18,975 nucleotides of DNA, from NCBI GenBank assembly GCA_043762265.1, contig JAYUMV010000186.1, positions 1-18,975 on the forward strand, given 5' to 3'. Source of the DNA: JANXLO01 sp043762265 (lineage in GTDB: Bacteria > Armatimonadota > Chthonomonadetes > Chthonomonadales > Chthonomonadaceae). Position numbers and translations under genes: made by a program. Below the pieces are notes generated by a model that was not told the DNA's origin, did not search any database, and was given only the letters and a program-made list of their open reading frames with translations. This document shows, piece by piece, positions 1-7,938 of the stretch; positions within the stretch are counted from its first letter, which is position 1; each line of letters opens with the position of its first letter.

Positions 1-636
1 GATCATGGCGCACGCCTGGAAGCCCGGAAGTTCGACGACCATCTGACACTGCTGATGTTTGCGGCGCTCTCCGGAAACCCCGAGACCGTGCAGTTGCTGC
101 TGGATCGAAAGGTCAAGGTCAATCTGAAGGATGAACTCGGAGAGACGGCGTTGATGACGGTGCGTGAGCCTCCCCTCTCAACAACGCCTGTCCCCTCGGA
201 CCCGTCTCAGAAATCGGCCACACCCAAAGCGTCCGGACTGACCGCCATTCTAAAACTGCTTCTGCATGCGGGCGCGGACAAAGAGGCGCGCGATATAAAC
301 GCCCGCACGGCACTCATGCGCTATGCGAACTACGGCGTACAGAACGCTGTCGAGGCGCTGACGGATGCCGGAGCGAAGGTGAATGTCCGGGATCGCGACG
401 GCAACACGGCCCTGATCCTGGCCGCTGGCTGGCAGCAAAGCCCGACTACCTTCAGTACCCCCAAACAGTATCTTGCGGTCGTGCAGAACCTGCTCAAGCA
501 CGGCGCGGACGCTCGGGCGAAAAACCGAGCCGGTCTGACCGCTCTCCTGGTCGCCGCAAAACAGGGACATCAGGAGATCGCCGCGCTGCTCCAGGAGGCT
601 GGGGCCAGCCTGAACGCGGAATCACCTGGGAATTGA
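1..636 (+). CDS. Ankyrin-repeat protein, C-terminal part (5' end outside window)
   Basis: The frame is open from the first base, so the gene starts upstream; an internal ATG at 55 is not a believable start because ankyrin sequence already precedes it. About 211 residues are visible. They contain ankyrin-type helix-turn-helix units, recognisable from TLLMFAALSGNPETVQLLLD, TALMRYANYGVQNAVEALTD, NTALILAAGW and TALLVAAKQGHQEIAALLQE, each followed by a (A/K)GA or KV(N/D)-type turn. Two units carry insertions (a Ser/Pro/Thr-rich loop near codons 57-75 and another near 145-155), which is irregular for the family. Ankyrin repeats bind other proteins and have no enzymatic role. Whether this one is exported cannot be seen because the N-terminus is missing. 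It converges on the next gene with 2 bp between the stops. Another ankyrin protein lies at the right end of the window; a relationship between them is only a guess. Confidence 0.9.
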   Translation, partial: DHGARLEARKFDDHLTLLMFAALSGNPETVQLLLDRKVKVNLKDELGETALMTVREPPLSTTPVPSDPSQKSATPKASGLTAILKLLLHAGADKEARDINARTALMRYANYGVQNAVEALTDAGAKVNVRDRDGNTALILAAGWQQSPTTFSTPKQYLAVVQNLLKHGADARAKNRAGLTALLVAAKQGHQEIAALLQEAGASLNAESPGN

Positions 637-638
637 AC

Positions 639-3600
639 TCAAGGACGGGTTGGCGGCATAGCATCCCCTTTCACTTGCAGACTGCTGTCTTTGCCCACAA
701 ACCAGTAACTCCCGGCCTCCTCGTAGACCGCCAGCGTTTGCAGGAGAGGAAGTCCAACCGGCAGAACGGGCAACGGCAGGATGTCCCAGCGCTTGGTGGC
801 CCGGTCGAAGCGATAGTTGCCCTCGGATGCGGCGAGAAGAACACTGTCTTTGTTCGCCGTCAAAAAGTGTGTCATCAGGGGAACGCCAGGGGCGGGCTGG
901 ATAGCAACGAACGTGTCTGTCTTGAGATGATACCGATAGAGGGGTACGGTGGGAGGATGCGGCAATGGAACGTAGTTCTCGTCCACCAGTGCCGCAACAA
1001 GCCAGACATCTTCGTCATCGGTCACGATCTGCTGGAAGACGATCCGGCTCTGTTTGCCTGCCAGACGCACGGAGACATTCTCCCACCGATTCGTCTTGAT
1101 GTTGAGGTGATACGTATCTTTGGGGGTGCGCAGCCAACAAGACACTCCATCCGCACTCCACTGCGCCCCATTGAACTGCTTCACCGAGACGCCTTCCTGC
1201 GCAGGAATGGTGTTCCAGGCGTGCGTCTTGCGGTCGAAACGAATCAGAAATCCCTCCCCCTGCCCTCCGCCGACAACCCACACGGCATTGTGATCTACCG
1301 CTACCACGTAAAAGTTGTTGAATTTGGTGAAGGTGTTCAGTTTGCCGGCACTAAGGATCGCAGGCGCCTGTTTGACCTGTTTCGTGGCGAGGTCGATCGT
1401 CCATAAGCCGACTTGCGTCGGTACGAGGAGCGAATTCCCGTCGCGTACGCTGGGAGGCGTCCAAAAGGGGAAGAGGTGAAACGGCGTCTCTTCACTGCTC
1501 CAGGTGTTCCGTGCCCGGTTCAGGTGCAGGAGTTTGGAGTCGCTGAGCGCCCAGGCGCTCCCCTCGTCCACCGATGCCAGGAGGGGAGAGTAGGCTTCCA
1601 TCGCGATGGGAATAGGGGGAAGGGTCTGCCACTGCCCGGTCTCTGTGTTGTAACCGATTGCAAACGAGGCGCCATAAAACCACTGGATCGCCCCCTGCTT
1701 CACGATGTTCGCGGTCGCTGCCGCCGCACTCAGGGATAATGCGCCCTTGTAGGGCGTCGTCCAGGTGTCGGATTGCGTCCTGTACCCGATGAGAACCGAA
1801 TGGCGCGGGGCGGCTGCCGATTTCGTATGGAACCAGACGATCCCATCTTCCATAGCGAAAAGAGTGGAATCGGCCCGATTCTGCTCCAGTTCTGCCGGGA
1901 AGGAAGGGATCACAACGGGAACCATCTGCGTAGAGGTCGTCGAATCGCCCGCCGTGAGCAGACGATTGGGCGCGCCCTTGATCCACGCTTTTCCTCCCGT
2001 GACTGTCAGCAGCGCGTAGGGATAGGCCCAACTCGCGGACTGTGACCTGTCTCCGTTCCAAACATAGACCTGTTTCGTCTTCAAATTATAGCGCAGGACG
2101 CTCTGACCGGTTCCTACCCAGAGCGAAGCCCCGTCGGACATCAAGCGATACGTCTCTCGCCAATCCGCCTTGGATTGAGTGAGCGCCGCGTCCATTTCGG
2201 GGATGGGAACGACCTGATCGGTTTTGCGATCCCAGGTATAGAGCCGCATCGACTCCTGTTCCGATAGAAAGTAGACCTTCTCCCCCAAAACCACGGGAGC
2301 GCTTACCGGCTCATGCGTTTTCACCGTAAACGCAGGAAAGGTGTAGCTGTCACGCGCTTCGTTCTGAGGACCGACGTGTGCCAGGACATGGCGCGAATAG
2401 CTGCCTCCCGGCTCATTGCTCGACTCCCCCCGCGTAAACCATAGGCCATCCGCCTCGTCCGCGCCGGAGGCTGCATTGGGTGACGGCAGTTTAAGTTGGG
2501 CCAGATGGTTCTCATCGGGCAGACACGTCCAGCCAGGAAAACGTGTCGGCATATGAAGGGGCACGGGCACACGCCATCCGGTCAGGGCGTTTGCAAGAGC
2601 AGCGTCCGGCACAGCCTCGTACTTGCGTTCTCCGCTTCCAAAAGGCGCTTCGAGCGTCACCTGTCGGGTGGGGATATTGAGCGCATAGACGGCAGGGTAG
2701 TAGGCCATCTGACCATGTCCGTCCGAGAGAAAGCGCTGCTGGGTCGTCCAGACCCTGTCCCCTACGACAACAATGTTGACGAAAGAGATCGCAGCGCCAC
2801 CCACGTTCTCCCGGATCTCCTGGTCGGTGAGGGCGAAATGCTCCGCATTCGTGCCCCGCATAAAACGCGTGATCTGCCAATGCTCGGTCTGGACCCTATT
2901 CCCATCGCGATCCTGATGGGCCGGGTCGAAGCGCAGGGTCAGCAGCCAGAGCCCTCCCTTTGCTGCCGGAGATGCGCCGGTGACGACCATGTCGGACAGC
3001 AGTCGTTCCCATTGCCGCGCTTTGAAATCGTAATGCAGCAGGCCAATGTCGCTTCCGATCCAGAGGCTTTCTGCATCGGCATGGGCGAAGAAGACCTGAA
3101 AGGCCGCTTTCGCGAAACTCGGACAGAAGATCCTTTCGATGGCCCCACTCTGCCCGGAAGCGACCAGAACGAATCCCTGCTCCGGTATCCCCGGTCCCAT
3201 AACAAGACAGGCGTGATCGCCGCCAACCGCGACATACTGCCGCTCTACACGTTCATAGTCGAACGTCCGATACTTCGACTTCGACTTCGACTTCGAGGCC
3301 TCCGGCGGGCCTACCTGGATCCCCTGCGGATAGCTGCGCGTCTCTTCCGCGACAGCCTCCCATCTGCCGCTTTCGGCATGGTAGCGGCAGAGCGCGACGG
3401 CCGTGTGGTGCGGACCGGTTTCATCCTGACTGCGGCGGGGATCCTCCACCGTGATCTTCTCTGCACAGCAGTAGAGTTGTGTCTCCTGCCCGGCGATCCC
3501 CGTAATCCGGTTGTAAGGCAGCCCGTCGAGCGCGCAGAAATGCCGCACGGTCTTGGCCTGGTTGTCCAATCGCTTCAGGCCGAACTCGGTTCCCAGCCAG

Positions 3601-3983
3601 GTGGCATTCGGCAGCAACAGGGAACAATGGATCTGATTGGCGTAGGCACTGTACCAGGTCGCCTTCTCGCCCGCAGCGACTGGCAAGGTAGCCTGCCCAT
3701 AGCCAAAGCCCCCCATGAAGGGGATGCCGCCGTATTCTCTCTGTTGAGGAACGGGAGGGAAAGGATGCGAAATCGAATGCAGGTCCAGCGCCACGCCTCC
3801 CTTAACCTCTGCGGGTCGGGGAGCGACAGGAAGGTCTCGGACAAGTTCGACGCGCGCTGGGACGCTCTCCTGACTGCACGCCGCAACCGGAGAAGCCCTC
3901 CAGAAAATTACAATCATGAGGGGCAGCAGCAGAGAGACGATCCTCCGGCTCTTTCGAGATACCCTACTGTCTGGCGTGGTCAT
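639..3983 (-). CDS. Exported beta-propeller protein with Reg_prop-like repeats (1114 aa)
   Basis: The start chosen is the ATG at 3983, which has AGGAG 9 nt upstream and begins a signal sequence: basic RKSRR at residues 10-14, then a hydrophobic stretch to about residue 28. An upstream ATG at 4199 would run across the divergent promoter region and into the next gene, so it is rejected. VAAC at residues 33-36 could be a lipobox, making this either a lipoprotein or a signal peptidase I substrate. Blades typical of two-component-regulator propellers are visible, for example TWLGTEFGLKRLD with GLPYNRITGI (about 128-165) and LWIGSDIGLLHYD (about 306-320); Trp-rich, Tyr-rich strands of the same type continue to the C-terminus (YWFVGKDSSLQV). 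No kinase, DNA-binding or enzymatic domain is attached, unlike hybrid sensor kinases that use this propeller as an input domain. Residues 230-237 are a (Ser-Lys)4 tract. A binding or scaffold role in the envelope is inferred; the ligand is unknown. Confidence 0.85.
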   Translation of the reverse strand: MTTPDSRVSRKSRRIVSLLLPLMIVIFWRASPVAACSQESVPARVELVRDLPVAPRPAEVKGGVALDLHSISHPFPPVPQQREYGGIPFMGGFGYGQATLPVAAGEKATWYSAYANQIHCSLLLPNATWLGTEFGLKRLDNQAKTVRHFCALDGLPYNRITGIAGQETQLYCCAEKITVEDPRRSQDETGPHHTAVALCRYHAESGRWEAVAEETRSYPQGIQVGPPEASKSKSKSKYRTFDYERVERQYVAVGGDHACLVMGPGIPEQGFVLVASGQSGAIERIFCPSFAKAAFQVFFAHADAESLWIGSDIGLLHYDFKARQWERLLSDMVVTGASPAAKGGLWLLTLRFDPAHQDRDGNRVQTEHWQITRFMRGTNAEHFALTDQEIRENVGGAAISFVNIVVVGDRVWTTQQRFLSDGHGQMAYYPAVYALNIPTRQVTLEAPFGSGERKYEAVPDAALANALTGWRVPVPLHMPTRFPGWTCLPDENHLAQLKLPSPNAASGADEADGLWFTRGESSNEPGGSYSRHVLAHVGPQNEARDSYTFPAFTVKTHEPVSAPVVLGEKVYFLSEQESMRLYTWDRKTDQVVPIPEMDAALTQSKADWRETYRLMSDGASLWVGTGQSVLRYNLKTKQVYVWNGDRSQSASWAYPYALLTVTGGKAWIKGAPNRLLTAGDSTTSTQMVPVVIPSFPAELEQNRADSTLFAMEDGIVWFHTKSAAAPRHSVLIGYRTQSDTWTTPYKGALSLSAAAATANIVKQGAIQWFYGASFAIGYNTETGQWQTLPPIPIAMEAYSPLLASVDEGSAWALSDSKLLHLNRARNTWSSEETPFHLFPFWTPPSVRDGNSLLVPTQVGLWTIDLATKQVKQAPAILSAGKLNTFTKFNNFYVVAVDHNAVWVVGGGQGEGFLIRFDRKTHAWNTIPAQEGVSVKQFNGAQWSADGVSCWLRTPKDTYHLNIKTNRWENVSVRLAGKQSRIVFQQIVTDDEDVWLVAALVDENYVPLPHPPTVPLYRYHLKTDTFVAIQPAPGVPLMTHFLTANKDSVLLAASEGNYRFDRATKRWDILPLPVLPVGLPLLQTLAVYEEAGSYWFVGKDSSLQVKGDAMPPTRP
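3273..3296. repeat. Hexanucleotide microsatellite, four copies of CTTCGA
   Basis: Four perfect tandem copies of CTTCGA lie inside the propeller gene. On the coding (minus) strand they read TCGAAG four times and give (Ser-Lys)4 at residues 230-237. A change of copy number would keep the reading frame. Confidence 0.95.
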
Positions 3984-3992
3984 GGGACAAAA

Positions 3993-3997
3993 CTCCT
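3993..3997 (-). promoter_or_regulatory. Ribosome binding site AGGAG of the propeller gene
   Basis: AGGAG on the minus strand lies 9 nt before the ATG at 3983. It supports this start over the longer in-frame ATG at 4199. Confidence 0.7.
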
Positions 3998-4042
3998 GTG
4001 TAAAGTCGGCGGCATGTAGGCGCGGTTCGAACAGTCGCCTCT

Positions 4043-4072
4043 TTGACGTATCTCGCAGCCGTCTGGTATCAT
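4043..4072 (+). promoter_or_regulatory. Sigma-70-type promoter for the DCC-family gene
   Basis: TTGACG (4043-4048) and TATCAT (4067-4072) are separated by 18 bp. TG sits one base before the -10 (4064-4065), giving an extended -10. Transcription would start near 4079, about 25 nt before the ATG at 4105. Confidence 0.6.
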
Positions 4073-4096
4073 AACCGCAGCAATCCGCATTCCGAA
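4068..4096 (-). promoter_or_regulatory. Possible divergent promoter for the propeller gene
   Basis: Read on the minus strand, the same block contains TATGAT (4068-4073), overlapping the plus-strand -10. A weak -35, TTCGGA (4091-4096), lies 17 bp before it. A start near 4061 would give a leader of about 78 nt. The -35 matches only half the consensus, so this is tentative. Confidence 0.35.
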
Positions 4097-4104
4097 GGCT
4101 CACC

Positions 4105-4542
4105 ATGTCTGCAACCGAAACCTCTTCCGATCCACCCATTGTTTTATTCGATGGAATTTGCAATCTGTGCAATAGCGCGGTTCTCTTCGTCATTCGCAAC
4201 GACCCGAAGAAACGCTTCCGGTTTGCAGCGCTCCAGTCGCCTGTCGGTCAGACGTTGCTGGAGCGGCATGGCCTGCCGAAAGAGACCCTGAACTCCTTTG
4301 TTCTCATCGAGGGAGAACAAGCCTTTAGCAAATCGACCGCTGCGCTCCGAGCCACCCGCCGCCTCGGCTATGGGTGGCCGCTCGCCTTTGCCTTTATCCT
4401 CGTCCCGCGCCCCTTACGAGACTTCTGCTACGACCTGATCGCCCGGAACCGCTACCGCATGTTCGGCAAACGCGAGGCGTGCATGCTGCCCACTCCGGAC
4501 CTGAACGCCCGCTTTCTTACCAGCAAAGAAGGGGGCTCTTGA
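4105..4542 (+). CDS. DCC-family (DUF393) thiol-disulfide oxidoreductase-like protein
   Basis: This 145-aa protein has the hallmark DxxCxxC near the N-terminus: D16-G-I-C19-N-L-C22, preceded by the IVLFDG strand. It continues with the family's usual features: FRFAALQS, SFVLIEG, a Ser-rich turn (SKSTAALRATRRLG), PLRDFCYDLIARNRYRMFG and a C-terminal GKREACMLP. The length is normal for stand-alone DUF393 proteins. The family is predicted to be thioredoxin-like; the paired cysteines suggest redox activity, but the physiological substrate is not established. No signal peptide is present. The ATG at 4105 has GAAGG 7 nt upstream and a good promoter before it. The decayed propeller gene begins 12 nt downstream and is probably co-transcribed. 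Assignment to the family is secure; the biochemical role is not. Confidence 0.92.
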   Translation: MSATETSSDPPIVLFDGICNLCNSAVLFVIRNDPKKRFRFAALQSPVGQTLLERHGLPKETLNSFVLIEGEQAFSKSTAALRATRRLGYGWPLAFAFILVPRPLRDFCYDLIARNRYRMFGKREACMLPTPDLNARFLTSKEGGS

Positions 4543-4554
4543 AACGAGACAAAC

Positions 4555-5639
4555 ATGAAGCCTAAAAAGTGGATGGGCGGGGTGACCGTTTTATTGGTGT
4601 TGGTCGGCGGCAGCAGATGGATAAGCACGCGTCGGCCTGTCGGGTTCCTGCCTCCCCATAGTGTCAAACTCGCTTCGGTCACCGCCTGGGAGGATTTGCC
4701 CTACCGTCCCATGCTGTTTGTACACAAAACCTACTTCTGGACCATTGGGGAGGAGATCGTGCATCTGGAGAGACACGCAAACGGACCGACAGAGGTAGTG
4801 CGAGATCACCTGACACCGCTGCATACCCTTCAACGTGACAGCGACACTCCTCTCCCACTTCCCCCAAGAGCGACCTTTCTGCAGCCGACATACGATGGCG
4901 CTGGCCTTCTCTACGCGACATCGAACCCCAATCATATCCACGATCCTGATCTCCATCTCTTGGCGATGGATGGGAAGAGCGATCGTCTGCTGCCCGCGCT
5001 CTGGATGATGAATCTGGTCTGGATGCCGGACGGCAAACATTGGCTCATCAGTCGTGCGGACAGAGATTTCCTGAACAGCTTGGATGGAACTCGTTTTCGC
5101 GAACTGGATATAAAGTCTCTGTCTTCCAGCCCCCCTTATATTATGGGGATGAACGCACAGTCACACGCGATTTCCCTCTTCGGCAACGACATGTTTACAG
5201 CGCCCGATGATACGTCTATAAATGTCGGCAGCAACTATCCTACGGTACAGTTCTTCGAGTTCGATCCTGCCGCACCCACCCATAAAATTCGGTAATGGGA
5301 GGTTTCGGTTCCTCCTTCCGCCCTCCAAGGCACAATCCTGCTCTCCCCGCACACCGACCGCATCTTGTGGCTGGTGGAGAAGCGCGTATCGCCCATTGCG
5401 CTTTGGCTCAACCGTCTGAGGCTGGGGAACCGCACGCCACCTCAAGGCGACCAGGCCCTCTATATCAGCAACGTGGATGGCAGTAACATGACAGAACTCT
5501 GTTCTCTCCCCATGATAGAACAGAAGCGGGGCAAATTAACCTAAAGTATTGGTCTCTCTCGGACATCCGCTGGCTTCCAGACAACAAAAACATCAGTTTC
5601 GTCTATAGAGACGTACTGTACCTCGCACCCGTGGACTGA
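4555..5639 (+). pseudogene. Decayed TolB/WD40-like propeller protein gene (in-frame stop plus frameshift)
   Basis: The intact part (4555-5295, 246 aa) begins with a short N-terminal signal anchor (MKPKKWMGGVTVLLVLVGG). It carries PD40-like propeller strands, such as LHLLAMDGKSDRLLPALW followed by LVWMPDGKHWLIS. After the TAA at 5293-5295 the same frame runs on for 82 codons with plainly coding sequence (GTILLSPHTDRILWLVEKR, then ALYISNVDGSNMTELCSL) to a second TAA at 5542. A third piece, one base out of frame, continues the same repeat type (LSDIRWLPDNKNISFVYRD, then VLYLAPVD) and ends at TGA 5637-5639. Restored, the protein would be about 360 aa. The first stop could be a CAA-to-TAA change; the shift equals a one-base loss just before 5544. 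A sequencing error could explain one lesion, but two separate ones favour real decay. There is no convincing ribosome binding site before the ATG. Confidence 0.75.
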
Positions 5640-5839
5640 ACGCAAACACCCTCCCCAGCTCGTGCCTTCTGTGACCAAACAGAATCTGTAGTGGCATCTG
5701 AAGGAGTTCGCCGCGTAGGTGGAGAATGAGGTGGTTAAGAAAAAGCTGTTCCGCACGAGAGTTGGAACTTCGTTGGCATCTGATAAGAACTCTTCACTGA
5801 GACAAGCTGAGGCAAACAGCTAAGACAGGGGTAAAAGCG

Positions 5840-7270
5840 ATGCGTTCTCCCGTAAGTCGTCGTGAATTTTTGAAACAGGCCGGTCTGGCCGCCGGCGCAC
5901 TGCCAGCGTTCGGCATGCAGGCCGGAGCCGCTGTGCAGGACAAAGACAAGTTACGCTGCGTCGTTATCGGATGCGGCGGGCGCGGACAGTCCCATCTGGA
6001 CCGCGCGGTCAACGAAAATCTAGTCGCCATCGTCGATCCGGACGACGCACGCCTGGACAATGTCGGCAAGTTTTTGCAGAAGAAGAACCTCGATCCTACC
6101 AAGGTGCAGCGGTTCAACGACTATCGGCAGATGTTCGATAAGATCGCGAACCAGATCGATGTCGTCTTTGTCGCGACGCCCAACCACCACCACGCCTTAC
6201 CGACGATGATGGCGATGGCGCACGGCAAAAACGTCTATTGCGAGAAGCCGCTCTGCCACACGATCGACGAGGCGCGCAAACTGGCGAAGATGCAGAGCCA
6301 CACTAAGGTCGCCACGATGATGGGCAACCAGGGCCACTGCGAAGAGGGCTATCGCCGCCTCTGCGAGTACATCTGGTCGGGCGCCATCGGCAATATCACG
6401 GAGACCCACAGTTGGACGGATCGCGCCAACGGCGGATTCGGCCCACGGCCCGCCCCTCAAGCGCCGCCCTCCACGATGCACTGGGACGAGTGGATCGGTC
6501 CTGCTCCCTTCCGCGACTATCATGTGGATCTGCATCCGCACGAATGGCACGGCTGGGTCGATTTCGGCAACGGTTCTCTGGGCAACATGGCCTGCCATGT
6601 GCTGGACGGCGTCTTCTGGGCGTGCAAAGTGGAACATCCTACCAGCGTCGAGGCGGAGGTGATGTTCGGCGGCGGCGAGGATCGGTATCCGACAGGTTCG
6701 CGCCTGCGCTGGGACATTCCGGCGCGCGGCACGATGCCTGCGATGAAAGCTTACTGGTACGATGGCCGCGAGGGCAATGGCGATCCCGGCGACGGCAACA
6801 AGGGCACGCTCGCAGGCGGCCCCAAAGGCCCGCACTATCTGCCGCCGCTGCTGAAGGAACTGATGAAACAGTATCCGGACGAAGGCTGGGATCTCGGCGG
6901 CGGCACACTCTATGTCGGCGACAAGGGCATCATGTACACCAGCACCTACGGCGGCAACCCCGGCAAGAAGGGCATGCGGATCGTGCCGTTTGCGAAGATG
7001 GAGGCCTACACCGGCCCTGAGAAGACTCTGCCGCGTGTGAAAGACTCGTTCACCGAGTTCCTCAACGCGGCACGCGAAGGCCGAACCGACACTCCCACGC
7101 CGTTCTCCTACGGCGCAAAGCTGACCGAGTTCATCCTCCTTGGCAACCTGGGCCACTACGCGGGTGTCGGCAACAAAGTCGAATGGGACGGCCCCAACAT
7201 GCGCGTCACCAACCTCCAAGACCTCAACAAGTACGTCAAACGCGAATACCGCCCAGGCTGGCACGTCTAG
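5840..7270 (+). CDS. Tat-exported Gfo/Idh/MocA-family oxidoreductase
   Basis: This 476-aa protein has a Tat signal (SRREFLKQAG, twin arginines at 7-8, hydrophobic Ala/Gly/Leu stretch to about 31). The Rossmann dinucleotide-binding loop GCGGRG is at 44-49 after strand CVVI, and the diagnostic EKP at 135-137 lies in VYCEKPLCHT. The C-terminal half has the family's GNQGH element (about 162-166), the DEWIGPAP block and GNMACHVLD, which carries the conserved His-Asp region. The family uses NAD(P) to oxidise or reduce sugars and sugar-like alcohols. Members with a Tat leader and the WDxWIGPAP block are abundant in Planctomycetota, Verrucomicrobiota and Armatimonadota; their substrates are mostly unknown. 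The ATG is supported by AGGGG 8 nt upstream. The YkgJ-like gene follows after 13 nt, probably in the same operon. The exact substrate is not inferable. Confidence 0.93.
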   Translation: MRSPVSRREFLKQAGLAAGALPAFGMQAGAAVQDKDKLRCVVIGCGGRGQSHLDRAVNENLVAIVDPDDARLDNVGKFLQKKNLDPTKVQRFNDYRQMFDKIANQIDVVFVATPNHHHALPTMMAMAHGKNVYCEKPLCHTIDEARKLAKMQSHTKVATMMGNQGHCEEGYRRLCEYIWSGAIGNITETHSWTDRANGGFGPRPAPQAPPSTMHWDEWIGPAPFRDYHVDLHPHEWHGWVDFGNGSLGNMACHVLDGVFWACKVEHPTSVEAEVMFGGGEDRYPTGSRLRWDIPARGTMPAMKAYWYDGREGNGDPGDGNKGTLAGGPKGPHYLPPLLKELMKQYPDEGWDLGGGTLYVGDKGIMYTSTYGGNPGKKGMRIVPFAKMEAYTGPEKTLPRVKDSFTEFLNAAREGRTDTPTPFSYGAKLTEFILLGNLGHYAGVGNKVEWDGPNMRVTNLQDLNKYVKREYRPGWHV

Positions 7271-7283
7271 AAGAAGAGAACCG

Positions 7284-7808
7284 ATGTCCGTTGCGTATAT
7301 CGAACTCAAAGTGCGGTGTGAAGAGCAGATGCATCTGAGTGTCTGCGACGGGTGCGATGCCTGCGGACTGCGTTGTGCGGCAGGCGTACCGGCTACGAAA
7401 GAGGAATGGGAGGGCCTGAAGGGGTTCCTGAATGCCTGTTCTCCTTCGGAGCGTGCCGAGATCAAGAAAGTGGAGGCGCAGGACAAGAGCGTTGATCTCG
7501 GGGATGGCGTCACCGTCACGATGTGTCGTTATCGGGACATGGAAGCGGGACGCTGCGTGGTCTATCCGGCGCGACCGCTGGTCTGTCGGTTGTTGGGGCA
7601 TGTCGAGTGGATGCCTTGCCCGATCCAAAAAGTTCCCCAGCCAATCCCTACTCCGGATGCCCTGCAACTGATGCAGGCTTATGCCCGCTTCGAACGCAAG
7701 ACTTTCGAAGAGTGGGAATTCGCGAAAATCGTGCGTGAGCGTCGTGAACAGGAGGAGGGTTTCGGCTCCGACTTTTCGTCCAGAGAACGATCCGGCGAAG
7801 CCGCGTAG
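7284..7808 (+). CDS. YkgJ-family cysteine cluster protein
   Basis: This 174-aa cytosolic-type protein has an N-terminal cysteine cluster (C21-x2-C24-x2-C27-x3-C31, in VCDGCDACGLRC) and a second set: C81, C91, then VYPARPLVCR with C101. This is the YkgJ/UPF0153 pattern, in which the cysteines are thought to bind an Fe-S cluster or zinc. The function is unknown; some relatives accompany oxidoreductases or modification systems. The ATG at 7284 is chosen because the family motif follows shortly after it. A longer in-frame ATG at 7140 would read backwards into the out-of-frame tail of the preceding oxidoreductase gene. AGAAGAG just upstream is a weak ribosome binding site. The C-terminus is charged and helical (about 130-160). 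It is the last gene of this rightward unit and is followed by a strong hairpin. Confidence 0.85.
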   Translation: MSVAYIELKVRCEEQMHLSVCDGCDACGLRCAAGVPATKEEWEGLKGFLNACSPSERAEIKKVEAQDKSVDLGDGVTVTMCRYRDMEAGRCVVYPARPLVCRLLGHVEWMPCPIQKVPQPIPTPDALQLMQAYARFERKTFEEWEFAKIVRERREQEEGFGSDFSSRERSGEAA

Positions 7809-7882
7809 CGAGGGACAACGTCCCTTGACAACCCCAATTCGGACCAGATGGCTTATCTAAACGGTATTGACTTTAGCGAAAA

Positions 7883-7925
7883 CAGCCTCCGCAGCGAAAG
7901 ACATTGTCTTTCGCTGCGGAGGCTG
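7883..7925. terminator. Bidirectional intrinsic terminator, perfect 21-bp stem
   Basis: Arms 7883-7903 and 7905-7925 are perfectly complementary around a single central T (7904). TTTT follows on the plus strand (7928-7931). AAAA precedes the hairpin on the plus strand (7879-7882), giving TTTT after it on the minus strand. The hairpin lies between the convergent ends of the YkgJ-like gene and the GH44 gene and could serve both. Confidence 0.85.
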
Positions 7926-7938
7926 CATTTTGGGTGGC

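Noticed and set aside
2496..4019. Long open frame of 507 codons on the plus strand opposite the propeller gene
   Set aside because: Its product is Arg/Gly/Pro-rich with no domain and no ribosome binding site, while the minus strand has clear propeller repeats and a signal sequence. It is a shadow of high-GC coding sequence.
3984..4199. Extended N-terminus of the propeller gene from the ATG at 4199
   Set aside because: It would cross the divergent promoter region and overlap the DCC gene, and it would bury the signal sequence 72 residues inside the protein.
5640..5839. Coding-like stretch (for example VENEVVKKKLFRTRVGTSLA) in the gap before the oxidoreductase gene
   Set aside because: The same frame has two TAG codons nearby, there is no start or family match, and the piece is too short to tell a gene remnant from chance. 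No confident promoter was found in this gap either.
7140..7283. N-terminal extension of the YkgJ-like protein
   Set aside because: The extra 48 residues are Thr/Ser/Ala-rich out-of-frame reading of the oxidoreductase 3' end.
6197..7519. Open frame of 440 codons on the minus strand opposite the oxidoreductase gene
   Set aside because: It lies antisense to an unmistakable Gfo/Idh/MocA gene and has the composition of a codon-bias shadow.
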